From positions 1-34,914 of the forward strand of contig DYMK01000017.1 of NCBI GenBank assembly GCA_020721585.1: a stretch of DNA of 34,914 bases, read 5' to 3'. Both the position numbers and the translations under genes were made by a program. The notes below the pieces were generated by a model that saw only the letters and a list, made by a program, of their open reading frames with translations, was not told the DNA's origin and ran no database searches. The DNA comes from Sulfuricurvum sp. (GTDB taxonomy: Bacteria; Campylobacterota; Campylobacteria; Campylobacterales; Sulfurimonadaceae). Below are positions 7,503-14,335 of this stretch, piece by piece. The first letter of the stretch is position 1. Every line of letters begins with the position of its first letter.

Positions 7503-7619
7503 ATGGAACTAGCATACGCAATTATAGCTGTACTTATAGCCGTTTACTTTATCACACGTAAACCAAAGAAAAAAGGAAGCATTGAGCCTATTAAAAGTGT
7601 TAAAAGGTTGAAGTTATGA
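7503..7619 (+). CDS. small single-pass membrane protein (38 aa)
   Basis: ATG lies one base after the methyltransferase stop, with AGGAG (7492-7496) upstream. The peptide has a hydrophobic N-terminal helix (ELAYAIIAVLIAVYFIT) followed by a basic tail (RKPKKKGS), as expected for one membrane segment with a cytoplasmic C-terminus. Its TGA overlaps the next ATG (ATGA at 7616-7619), which supports translation. Function unknown. Confidence 0.6.
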   Translation: MELAYAIIAVLIAVYFITRKPKKKGSIEPIKSVKRLKL

Positions 7620-8143
7620 ACTACATACCTCAAGGGCATATTAAAGTGCCGACAATAAAACACGAATGGGTAACAATAGCTAACCTTCCAAAAAATGTGA
7701 AACAGTGCGTAAGCGTCAATAAACACCTATACAAAGATGAAAAAGTGGACGAGAAAATCTATCGAGGCAGGAGAGTTGATACCGCTTACGTCAAACAGGC
7801 AGAAACATATCAATACAACTTAAACGCACTCCACAGCTACATCATGGATTTGTACTACGTCATTTCGCATTATCTAACCGATGCAGACATTGCAAAAATT
7901 ATAGACCATCTCTACGGTGGCGGTACGAGGATTTGGCATCAATGGATAAGCCTTGATATGTTGATGAGCGAAAGCTTCTCAAATAAGCACGTCAAGACTT
8001 TAAAAGCATTTCAGTACATCTTAACAAGCACACATTTGAAATTCAAGCGTAATCCTAAGTGTGAACAATGGTTTGAAGAAGAGCGCATCAACCTAAGCGA
8101 GACACGGAATGTGTTTTTAAAAGAAGAGAGAGGTGTAGCATGA
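7616..8143 (+). CDS. hypothetical phage protein (175 aa)
   Basis: Coupled to the membrane peptide upstream by ATGA and to the next gene by ATGA. It starts MNYIPQGHIKVPTIKHEWV and is a mixed, mostly helical soluble protein rich in Tyr, His and Lys (SYIMDLYYVISHYLTDADIAKIIDHLYGG split over the centre). No catalytic motif is visible. Family not recognised. Confidence 0.65.
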   Translation: MNYIPQGHIKVPTIKHEWVTIANLPKNVKQCVSVNKHLYKDEKVDEKIYRGRRVDTAYVKQAETYQYNLNALHSYIMDLYYVISHYLTDADIAKIIDHLYGGGTRIWHQWISLDMLMSESFSNKHVKTLKAFQYILTSTHLKFKRNPKCEQWFEEERINLSETRNVFLKEERGVA

Positions 8144-8340
8144 GCGACCTAATCATTGGTATTTTGGCGACATTAGCAATATGGACGCTACTGCTTTACG
8201 ATATAGAAACAAAACGAGAAATAAAGGAGCTAAGAGAGGTTAATAGCCTCTTGTTTAGCGAGGGTATGGCTATAACAGCTAGACTAAACCGATGCAAAAT
8301 GAGGAGTAAGAGATGCAAACATATACAACAGAAGAATTAA
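8140..8340 (+). CDS. small membrane-anchored coiled-coil protein (66 aa)
   Basis: Starts in the ATGA overlap with the previous stop. One N-terminal membrane segment (LIIGILATLAIWTLLLYDI) is followed by a charged helix (ETKREIKELREVNSLLF). The last 15 residues (MRSKRCKHIQQKN) are read through the ribosome site and start of the pentapeptide gene, in a different frame. That tail lies in the first copy of a 24-base direct repeat, so the natural C-terminus may have been replaced when the downstream cassette was acquired. Function unknown. Confidence 0.55.
   Translation: MSDLIIGILATLAIWTLLLYDIETKREIKELREVNSLLFSEGMAITARLNRCKMRSKRCKHIQQKN
8296..8319 (+). repeat. 24-bp direct repeat, left copy, carrying RBS and start of pentapeptide gene
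   Basis: Exact 24-base match to 9061-9084. It contains GAGGAG and the ATG at 8313. The two copies bracket the whole pentapeptide-repeat gene, with 741 bases between them. Confidence 0.95.
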
Positions 8341-9074
8341 AGATAGTTTTAGATAACCACAAAAGGTGGCTATATGATTTAGAGGGCATAAAAGAACCTG
8401 CAAATCTAAGTAATGCAAACTTATGTGAAGCAAATCTAAGTGACGCAAATCTAAATAATGCAAACTTATGTAATGCAAACTTACGTAACGCAAACTTATG
8501 TAATGCAAACTTACGTAACGCAAATCTAAATAACGCAAATCTAAATAATGCAAATCTAAATAATGCAAACTTACGTAATGCAAACTTACGTAATGCAAAC
8601 TTATGTAATGCAAACTTACGTAACGCAAACTTATGTGAAGCAAATCTAAATAATGCACACTTACGTAATGCAAATCTAAGTGATGCAAACTTATGTGATG
8701 CAAACTTAAGTGATGCAAATCTAAATAATGCAAACTTAAGTAATGCAAACTTATGTGAAGCAAATCTAAGTGATGCAAACTTACGTAATGCAAATCTAAG
8801 TGATGCAAACTTATGTGATGCAAACTTACATGGACTTAACGGTAATCTCCAACATATAAAATCTATTCAAACAGAAATATACCCTATAGCCTACACATCT
8901 AAAGTTATCCAAATTGGTTGTGAACAACACACTATTGAAGAATGGAAAAACTTTAGTGATGAAGAAATAAATGAAATGGATAAAAAAGCATTAACTTGGT
9001 GGAAAAAATGGAAGCCTATTCTAATGCAAATTATTGAAATGTCACCTTGTGAGGAAACCAAAAATGAGGAGTAA
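8313..9074 (+). CDS. pentapeptide-repeat protein
   Basis: 253 residues. After an N-terminal helical stretch (YTTEELKIVLDNHKRWLYDL), 29 consecutive pentapeptides of the form ANLxx run from residue 30 to 174 (xx is SN, CE, SD, NN, CN, RN). A C-terminal domain of about 80 residues ends WWKKWKPILMQIIEMS. Such repeats fold into a right-handed quadrilateral beta-helix; some family members mimic DNA and bind gyrase. The coding DNA is itself a 15-base repeat of few variants, so it can expand or contract. Start and stop codons both lie in flanking 24-base direct repeats. Function here unknown. Confidence 0.93.
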   Translation: MQTYTTEELKIVLDNHKRWLYDLEGIKEPANLSNANLCEANLSDANLNNANLCNANLRNANLCNANLRNANLNNANLNNANLNNANLRNANLRNANLCNANLRNANLCEANLNNAHLRNANLSDANLCDANLSDANLNNANLSNANLCEANLSDANLRNANLSDANLCDANLHGLNGNLQHIKSIQTEIYPIAYTSKVIQIGCEQHTIEEWKNFSDEEINEMDKKALTWWKKWKPILMQIIEMSPCEETKNEE

Positions 9075-9084
9075 GAGATGCAAA
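9061..9084 (+). repeat. 24-bp direct repeat, right copy
   Basis: Identical to 8296-8319. This copy holds the stop codon of the pentapeptide gene (TAA 9072-9074) and supplies GAGGAG plus the ATG at 9078 of the next gene. It is consistent with insertion or duplication of a gene-plus-ribosome-site module by recombination. Confidence 0.95.
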
Positions 9085-9209
9085 TAGGACATATAGTGCT
9101 TATGATATTAGGCTCTGTGCTTCTCGGTGTTGTTAGCTTTTGTCTATACAGGGCGAATAAAGCTTTGAATGATTTTTATAATGAGTTAATCAATAAGGAG
9201 AAACGATGA
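9078..9209 (+). CDS. small single-pass membrane protein (43 aa)
   Basis: ATG follows GAGGAGTAAGAG. The N-terminal 25 residues form a hydrophobic segment (GHIVLMILGSVLLGVVSFCLY), then a short charged helix (RANKALNDFYNELINKEKR). The TGA overlaps the next ATG (9206). It resembles in size and design the membrane peptide encoded at 8140, so these may originally have been neighbours before the pentapeptide gene arrived. Function unknown. Confidence 0.55.
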   Translation: MQIGHIVLMILGSVLLGVVSFCLYRANKALNDFYNELINKEKR

Positions 9210-9544
9210 ACATGTTTGAAAGATTAGAGGAATGGAGAAGAGAACGTGGGCTACAGAAGCAAATAGGCAATGTAGCAGGGAATATCTGTGAAGAACTTAC
9301 AGAGTATCTTAGAGCCACAACAGTTGAGGATGAGATAGATGCACTGTGCGATATGATAGTATTTGCTGTAAATGCCATTGAAGCAAAAGGCTATGACGCT
9401 GAAATCTGCATGGATGAAGTGATTACCAGCATTAGCTCACGCAAAGGTGATTTTGACCCTGCATTGAACAAGTGGGTAAAAAAGAAAACTCCCGAGGCTA
9501 TGGCTCTTTGGTATAACCCTAGTTTCAATAAGGCTATACGATGA
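9206..9544 (+). CDS. MazG / PRA-PH-like NTP pyrophosphatase
   Basis: 112 residues, preceded by AAGGAG. The all-alpha NTP-pyrophosphohydrolase signature is visible: EELTEYLRA (paired acidic residues on helix 1, about residues 31-39) and DEIDALCDMIVFAVNAIE (about 44-61). Together these give the EExxE...ExxD-type magnesium site. The C-terminal RKGDFDPALNKWVKK is common in phage members. It would hydrolyse nucleoside triphosphates or an alarmone-type nucleotide to the monophosphate, altering nucleotide pools during replication. ATG 9206 is used here; ATG 9212 is also possible. Confidence 0.7.
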   Translation: MNMFERLEEWRRERGLQKQIGNVAGNICEELTEYLRATTVEDEIDALCDMIVFAVNAIEAKGYDAEICMDEVITSISSRKGDFDPALNKWVKKKTPEAMALWYNPSFNKAIR

Positions 9545-9756
9545 GAACTACCATTGAGCTTTATGGAATAAACCCACTTGAACTTGCTGATATGCCGTAC
9601 AGACTAGCCCTTGTTGCTTGTAAGGAAGGTGCTAAACGTAGGCTATGGGAATTGATGCAAATCGACTTTACAGAAAGAGATGAGAGACTTGTATATGAGA
9701 TCAACAAAGCCGTTGATTGGTGCATTAAAAAACTTGATGAATTAGGAGAAAATTAA
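9541..9756 (+). CDS. hypothetical protein (71 aa)
   Basis: Coupled to the MazG-like gene by ATGA. A small, charged, mainly helical protein (MRTTIELYGINPLELADMPY at the start, then VYEINKAVDWCIKKLDELGEN). No motif recognised. It is part of a run of tightly packed accessory genes. Confidence 0.6.
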   Translation: MRTTIELYGINPLELADMPYRLALVACKEGAKRRLWELMQIDFTERDERLVYEINKAVDWCIKKLDELGEN

Positions 9757-9757
9757 A

Positions 9758-10018
9758 ATGACAACTATACCCCCAGCAGTAAGCCGTTACTTCACAGAGA
9801 AGGAAGATATTCGACCAAAACAATACCAAATAGGCATAGACACATTTGAACGAATGAAAGCAAACGCAACACTTGAAGAGGCTATGGGCTTTATTCGTTG
9901 GAATATTGACAAATACAACACACGCAAAAAAGGTCAGGATGTGAGCGATTACAAAAAGATTATTGACTATGCAAAAGAGGCTATTTGGTGGCTAAAAAAT
10001 AGCAAAGAAAAATGTTAA
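9758..10018 (+). CDS. DUF3310-like protein
   Basis: 86 residues after AGGAGAAAATTAAA. The pattern PKQYQIGIDTFERMKAN, GFIRWNIDKYNTRKK, and a final YAKEAIWWLK matches the DUF3310 layout: a helix starting after a Tyr-x-Ile turn, then an (F/N)xxKY helix and an aromatic C-terminal helix. The family is widespread in phage nucleotide-metabolism blocks, sometimes fused to nucleotide kinases, but has no established activity. Its neighbour two genes upstream is a MazG-like pyrophosphatase, in line with that context. Confidence 0.55.
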   Translation: MTTIPPAVSRYFTEKEDIRPKQYQIGIDTFERMKANATLEEAMGFIRWNIDKYNTRKKGQDVSDYKKIIDYAKEAIWWLKNSKEKC

Positions 10019-10494
10019 GCGGTGGTTTTATGTCAGAGCTTGCATTTCTTTATCTTGCGAGTGGATTGATTGAAACGAGCGAGGACGTTGAAGCAAAACC
10101 GCAAAGCTATGACGAAGTGGAAAAGAGAGGCAGTGATTATCACACAAATAAGAAAATATCAAGGCGTGTAAATAATCTAAAGAGTGAGATCGATACGTTC
10201 ATAACGAAATACCAATCAGTACATCAAAGAGGACGAGCAAAGCGTGAGGCATTACTAAGGCGAACACTTGCCAAAGCTAAGACATCGTTGCAACTTGATT
10301 ATCTTGCGTGTTGGGTGTTGTATCTTAGATTTCAACCAACGGAACGAACTCAACCGCTTTATGACGATTTTAAATGGATATGCGACAAAGAGGGTCAGTT
10401 GATGGGGGTCATTGACCTTCTATCGCAAACAGAGTGCGCGTCAAAGGATGGCGAAATGTACGATTTAGCGAATGAAATCGTGAGAGAACTATAA
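10012..10494 (+). CDS. hypothetical protein (160 aa), last gene of the early block
   Basis: Two starts are plausible: ATG 10012, overlapping the previous stop, and ATG 10030, which has GGTGG nearby (giving MSELAFLYLASGLIETSE). A basic helical middle (NKKISRRVNNLKSEIDTF, then RAKREALLRRTLAKAK) and a Trp/Tyr-rich segment (YLACWVLYLRF) are visible. Its position just before the late promoter would suit a late-gene regulator, but no DNA-binding motif is recognised. Confidence 0.6.
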   Translation: MLSGGFMSELAFLYLASGLIETSEDVEAKPQSYDEVEKRGSDYHTNKKISRRVNNLKSEIDTFITKYQSVHQRGRAKREALLRRTLAKAKTSLQLDYLACWVLYLRFQPTERTQPLYDDFKWICDKEGQLMGVIDLLSQTECASKDGEMYDLANEIVREL

Positions 10495-10517
10495 CCTTAA
10501 ATACATAGAATTTTAGG

Positions 10518-10523
10518 TATAAT
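10518..10523 (+). promoter_or_regulatory. -10 element of probable late/middle promoter
   Basis: TATAAT in the context TTTTAGGTATAATAATAC, in the gap after the early block. No TTGACA lies 17 bases upstream, but AT-rich DNA does; promoters of Campylobacterota often lack a conserved -35. Transcription would start near 10530 and read the regulator gene and the whole structural block. Confidence 0.6.
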
Positions 10524-10548
10524 AATACATATAATTCAAGGTGTGCAG

Positions 10549-10785
10549 ATGGAAATAAACATTGATAACCTCGATCCAAAGATGACAGTCAAAGAGATGG
10601 TGCAAATGTACGCGGGTTATAGAATATATATACCTAAGATAAAGTTTGAAAGGGAAATGATGCGCGAAGATTATCGACAACTAAAGCAAATGCAATTAGA
10701 ACATCACGCAATAGTTGAGCAACTATCATCAAAGTACCAAAAGCCACTAAAGACCGTTAAACTTATTTGCGTATGGTGCAGATAA
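10549..10785 (+). CDS. Mor-like / HTH regulator (78 aa)
   Basis: ATG 10549 is preceded by AAGG at suitable spacing; an in-frame GTG six bases earlier is too close to it. GYRIYIPKIKFE (about residues 23-34) resembles the dimerisation/YIPK segment of the Mu Mor activator family. The C-terminal HHAIVEQLSSKYQKPLKTVK resembles its helix-turn-helix. It would be a short Mor-like protein that turns on or tunes late transcription. It is the first gene after the promoter at 10518. Similarity is weak. Confidence 0.5.
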   Translation: MEINIDNLDPKMTVKEMVQMYAGYRIYIPKIKFEREMMREDYRQLKQMQLEHHAIVEQLSSKYQKPLKTVKLICVWCR

Positions 10786-11363
10786 TGAAAGTCGAATCAA
10801 ACGCTAAAGACATTCAGTCTTACATAGACAGCGCAGGGAAGCAATTACCATTCGCACTCTCAAAGGCTATCAACTCAACAGCAGACAAGATTAGAGAATC
10901 CACACTAAAGGGTGCGAGTGAAGTATTAACATTGCGCGGTACATGGTGGAAGCCACGAACTAAGTACGGTTTTAATGTCAAGCCATCAACGAAACGAAAC
11001 CTCATCGCAGAAATATACACAAAAGCTGATTGGTTGGCACAGCACGAAGATGGTGGCATTAAGACCGCTAAAGGGATGATAGCCATTCCAACGATAGATG
11101 TAAAGCGTAATAAGAAAGACATCATCACTAAAGGCAATAGACCACGCAACGTTAAAGGCACATTCAAAGTCACATCAAAGAACGGTAACGAGTTCATCGC
11201 TAAGAGAGTAAGAGGCAAGCTCGTTACATTGTATTGGTTAGAGAAGCAAGCGAAGATAGAAGGCGTTTATAAGTTCCACGACATAGCAAAGCAGACGTTT
11301 AGTGATAATTTCGTGAAGGACTTTAGCGATGTGGTTGATTATGCGTTGAGGACGGCGAAGTGA
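10785..11363 (+). CDS. gpZ-like minor tail protein
   Basis: 192 residues from ATG 10785, coupled by TAATG. Length and layout match lambda gpZ (also about 190 residues): an N-terminal amphipathic region (QLPFALSKAINSTADKIRE), a basic beta-rich centre with KRVRGKLVTLYWLE, and a C-terminal helix (FSDNFVKDFSDVVDYALRTAK). gpZ helps complete the tail end that joins the head. The unusual point is location: upstream of the terminase genes rather than between capsid and tail tube genes. Confidence 0.6.
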   Translation: MKVESNAKDIQSYIDSAGKQLPFALSKAINSTADKIRESTLKGASEVLTLRGTWWKPRTKYGFNVKPSTKRNLIAEIYTKADWLAQHEDGGIKTAKGMIAIPTIDVKRNKKDIITKGNRPRNVKGTFKVTSKNGNEFIAKRVRGKLVTLYWLEKQAKIEGVYKFHDIAKQTFSDNFVKDFSDVVDYALRTAK

Positions 11364-11503
11364 TAGCCCCCTACTCAAAAGGTACTGTGAGCGCGATTCC
11401 CACGTGGGTAACGAACCACCCCGATAAAATCTTAGTCACACAAAATTTTAAAGCTTTAGATTTACAAAAATCACCATCTTACCCCGTAGGGGTAGTTAAA
11501 TGA
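11360..11503 (+). CDS. small hypothetical protein (47 aa) with GTG start
   Basis: The gap between the gpZ-like and terminase genes is an open frame. GTG 11360 overlaps the preceding TGA (GTGA), GAGGA lies about seven bases upstream, and the TGA at 11501-11503 overlaps the terS ATG. The peptide starts VIAPYSKGTVSAIPTWVT and has no membrane segment. Coupling at both ends supports translation. The DNA also holds a 10-base palindrome, CCCACGTGGG (11399-11408), and a hairpin, ACCCC-GTA-GGGGT (11481-11493), which covers the terS ribosome site. Confidence 0.5.
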   Translation: MIAPYSKGTVSAIPTWVTNHPDKILVTQNFKALDLQKSPSYPVGVVK

Positions 11504-12015
11504 ATATTATAAAGAATGGGTACTTTAAAGATGATATTTATGTGCAAGTTTCACCTTTTAGCGCAATGATTGGCGTATCTACTATGCAAATTACAAACTA
11601 TGTTAAAGAAGGTATGCCATTTACTCATATAAACGAAAGTAAACAGCGAAGTTTCCCCATTAAAAAATGTTTTGAGTGGCTTATCCTCAATGGATACATG
11701 GAAATAAAATACGATAAGCAAACAGAAACCGAAGAGGACTTGGAAGAGCTACCGCCAAAAGAGCGAAAAGACTTAGCCGATGCGAGGCTTAAAGAATTAG
11801 AACTCGCAAAAAAGAAAAGCGAACTCATAAGCATTGAAGAAATCCGTAAAGAGAATGAGTATATTTTGACAGCATTTAGAAATAAAACATTAGGCGTTCC
11901 ATCAAAAATAGCTTCTGCATTGATTGGAATTGAAAGTGTTGCAGAAATTAAAGCAATATTGGAAGAGGTAATGTATGAGCTACTCGCTGAACTCTCACGA
12001 CTTGAAGACGTTTAG
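11500..12015 (+). CDS. terminase small subunit (Nu1-like)
   Basis: 171 residues. The N-terminal domain looks like a winged HTH for packaging-site recognition (PFSAMIGVSTMQITNYVKEG, then FPIKKCFEWLI). A Glu/Lys-rich helix follows (ARLKELELAKKKSELISIEE), as in Nu1. The C-terminal FRNKTLGVPSKIASAL segment is typical of Nu1-type subunits and contacts the large subunit. The ribosome site AGGGG lies in a small hairpin. The gene overlaps terL by 41 bases. Confidence 0.75.
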   Translation: MNIIKNGYFKDDIYVQVSPFSAMIGVSTMQITNYVKEGMPFTHINESKQRSFPIKKCFEWLILNGYMEIKYDKQTETEEDLEELPPKERKDLADARLKELELAKKKSELISIEEIRKENEYILTAFRNKTLGVPSKIASALIGIESVAEIKAILEEVMYELLAELSRLEDV

Positions 12016-13798
12016 CCTCTCATGGGTTACACCTCCGCCAAAGCTTAGTGTTTCGCAGTGGGCGGATGAATACAGACATCTATCAAGCGAAGCATCAGCA
12101 GAAAGTGGAAAGTGGAAAACATCACGTGCTGAATATCAGCGTGGAATTATGGATGCGTTTAGTGATCCGCTTATTCATACCGTAGTATGGATGAGTTCAG
12201 CCCAAGTTGGGAAGACAGAATGCCTCAACAACATCGTAGGATATTTTATAGACCAAGACCCATCACCAATGCTCTTTTTGCAACCTACATTAGAGATGGG
12301 TCAAGCATGGAGTAAAGACCGTTTAGCCCCAATGCTTCGCGATAGCCCTGCATTAAAAGGCAAAGTTCAAGACTCAAAATCGCGTGATAGTGGTAACACC
12401 ATCTTGCACAAAAGCTTCTCAGGTGGTCACATAACCATAGCAGGGGCAAACTCACCCGCTTCCCTTGCATCAAGACCTATTCGCGTTGTCTTAATGGATG
12501 AGATAGACAGATACCCTATGAGCGCAGGCACAGAAGGCGACCCGGTAAATCTAGCAACAAAACGAAGTACGACATTTTGGAATCGTAAACGAATGCTCAC
12601 ATCAACACCAACCATCAAAGGAATATCGCGTATCGAAAGAGCCTACGAAGAAAGCGATATGAGAAGGTATTATGTTCCATGCCATGCGTGTGGGCACGAA
12701 CAGCATCTCATCTTTGGAAACGTAAAATTTGATAAAGATGACGCAACAACAGCTAAATACTACTGTGAGAAGTGTGGTATAGGGTGGAGTGATGCGCAAC
12801 GATGGAACGCAGTAAAAAAAGGAAAATGGATAGCACATCAAACCTCTCACGGGGTAGCAGGGTTTCACCTTAACGAACTTTATAGCCCTTGGGTTAAACT
12901 CGATGATTTTGTGAGAAACTTCTTAGAAGCCAAGAAATCAAAGGAAACGCTTAAAACATTTGTAAACACCTCCTTGGGTGAAACATGGGAAGAAGAGGGC
13001 ATACAGCTTGACGATAATGAACTGATTGCAAGGCGTGAAGATTACATCAAAGTTCCTAGTGACGCGCTTGTTTTAGTTGCAAGTGCCGACGTGCAAGATG
13101 ACCGCATCGAGTTAGAGGTTAAAGGTTTTGGAGATGGGGAGGAATCATGGGGCATTGATTATAAAATCATTTATGGGGACCCATCAAAAGCCATAGTATG
13201 GAAAGACCTTGACGATGCTTTGCTTCAAACATACGAAAACGAAGATGGTTATACGATGAGAATAGCGTGCACTTGCATCGACAGTGGCGGTCACTTTACA
13301 AACGAGGTTTACAAGTTTACAAAAAATAAAGAGTCGCGAAGGGTGTACGCGGTCAAAGGAAGCTCATCAAGCGGTGCGCCTTTGGTAAACAGAGGCACAA
13401 GGTCAAACAAAGCGAATGTAAAACTCTTTGCAGTTGGTACAGACACAGCGAAAGAGCTTATCTTTGCACGTTTAAAGATTGAAGAGTTTGGAGCAGGGTA
13501 TATGCATTACTCAAAGCGATTTGATGAGGAGTATTTTAAACAACTCACAGCGGAAAAGATAACGACTAAGTTCATTCGTGGGTTTCCTTCACGCGTATGG
13601 ACGAAAACAAGGGCGAGAAACGAAGCTCTTGACTTAAACGTGTACGCTCTTGCGGCACTAGCGATTCTAAACCCAAATTGGAACGCATTACAAGCAAACG
13701 TGATTAAAAAGCACGAAGAAGAAACAATCCCTCAAATGCCAATCCCCCAAAGAATAAAACCCGTTAGACAAAAAGGCTCTTGGGCTACACGATACTAA
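11975..13798 (+). CDS. terminase large subunit (GpA family)
   Basis: 607 residues. ATPase motifs: Walker A-like SSAQVGKT at 74-81, VVLMDEID (Walker B and catalytic Glu) at 171-178, and the LTSTPT coupling motif near 210. A zinc-ribbon pair follows (CHACG and CEKCG). The nuclease domain shows SADVQDDRIELEV, CIDSGG and the late Asp in ALDLNVYALAAL. It cuts concatemers and pumps DNA into the prohead, working with the small subunit upstream. GpA-type enzymes usually make cohesive ends. Start ATG 11975 follows GAGGTAATGT. Confidence 0.95.
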   Translation: MSYSLNSHDLKTFSLSWVTPPPKLSVSQWADEYRHLSSEASAESGKWKTSRAEYQRGIMDAFSDPLIHTVVWMSSAQVGKTECLNNIVGYFIDQDPSPMLFLQPTLEMGQAWSKDRLAPMLRDSPALKGKVQDSKSRDSGNTILHKSFSGGHITIAGANSPASLASRPIRVVLMDEIDRYPMSAGTEGDPVNLATKRSTTFWNRKRMLTSTPTIKGISRIERAYEESDMRRYYVPCHACGHEQHLIFGNVKFDKDDATTAKYYCEKCGIGWSDAQRWNAVKKGKWIAHQTSHGVAGFHLNELYSPWVKLDDFVRNFLEAKKSKETLKTFVNTSLGETWEEEGIQLDDNELIARREDYIKVPSDALVLVASADVQDDRIELEVKGFGDGEESWGIDYKIIYGDPSKAIVWKDLDDALLQTYENEDGYTMRIACTCIDSGGHFTNEVYKFTKNKESRRVYAVKGSSSSGAPLVNRGTRSNKANVKLFAVGTDTAKELIFARLKIEEFGAGYMHYSKRFDEEYFKQLTAEKITTKFIRGFPSRVWTKTRARNEALDLNVYALAALAILNPNWNALQANVIKKHEEETIPQMPIPQRIKPVRQKGSWATRY

Positions 13799-13840
13799 AT
13801 TTTTCCAAAAAACATACCGCGCAACCGTTAAAGTTCTATT

Positions 13841-14335
13841 ATGAACAATTTAACTTTAACAAAAATATTCTCGGGAGATACCTTAGAGAAAACGGCTACA
13901 TTGTCAGAATACCCGTCAAATGAGTGGGTATTGTCTTATGAAATAGGTACGTTGGTGCTTACTTTCAACTCATCCCACATATTATCATCTATTGTCAATT
14001 TAGATAGTGGCGTGTATCAATATAGGCTACTTGCCACAAATATTGCAACACCTACACTCAAAAAAACACTTCTTAACGGTCAAGTCACAATCGTTGATTT
14101 GGAATACCGCTCACACGCTAGAAAAGTATTAGACGCTATTGAAGCGAACATTGAAGGACGCGCATCACAAGCACAAGCGGAAATGACAATCAATGGACGC
14201 TCAATCAAATACTACTCACCAGAACAACTAATAAAGTTAAGACAGACTTACCAAAGAGAAGTCGCTAACGAAATCGCACAAGACCGCTTAAACGCAGGAC
14301 TTGGATCGCGAAATAAAATTTTAGTGAGGTTTTAA
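13841..14335 (+). CDS. gpW-like head-tail joining protein with N-terminal Ig-like extension
   Basis: 164 residues. Residues 90-164 resemble small gpW-type connectors encoded just before the portal: HARKVLDAIEANIEGRAS, INGRSIKYYSPEQLIKLRQTY and the terminal ILVRF. The first 85 residues look like a beta-sandwich (TLTKIFSGDTLEKTATL, then GVYQYRLLATN). The TAATG overlap with the portal gene supports a structural role. The ribosome site is weak. The gpW assignment is tentative. Confidence 0.55.
   Translation: MNNLTLTKIFSGDTLEKTATLSEYPSNEWVLSYEIGTLVLTFNSSHILSSIVNLDSGVYQYRLLATNIATPTLKKTLLNGQVTIVDLEYRSHARKVLDAIEANIEGRASQAQAEMTINGRSIKYYSPEQLIKLRQTYQREVANEIAQDRLNAGLGSRNKILVRF

Noticed and set aside
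8284-8823. Minus-strand frame of about 179 codons rich in His, Leu and Tyr opposite the pentapeptide gene
   Set aside because: It arises from the 15-base repeat read backwards, has no ribosome site, and lies opposite a clear gene.
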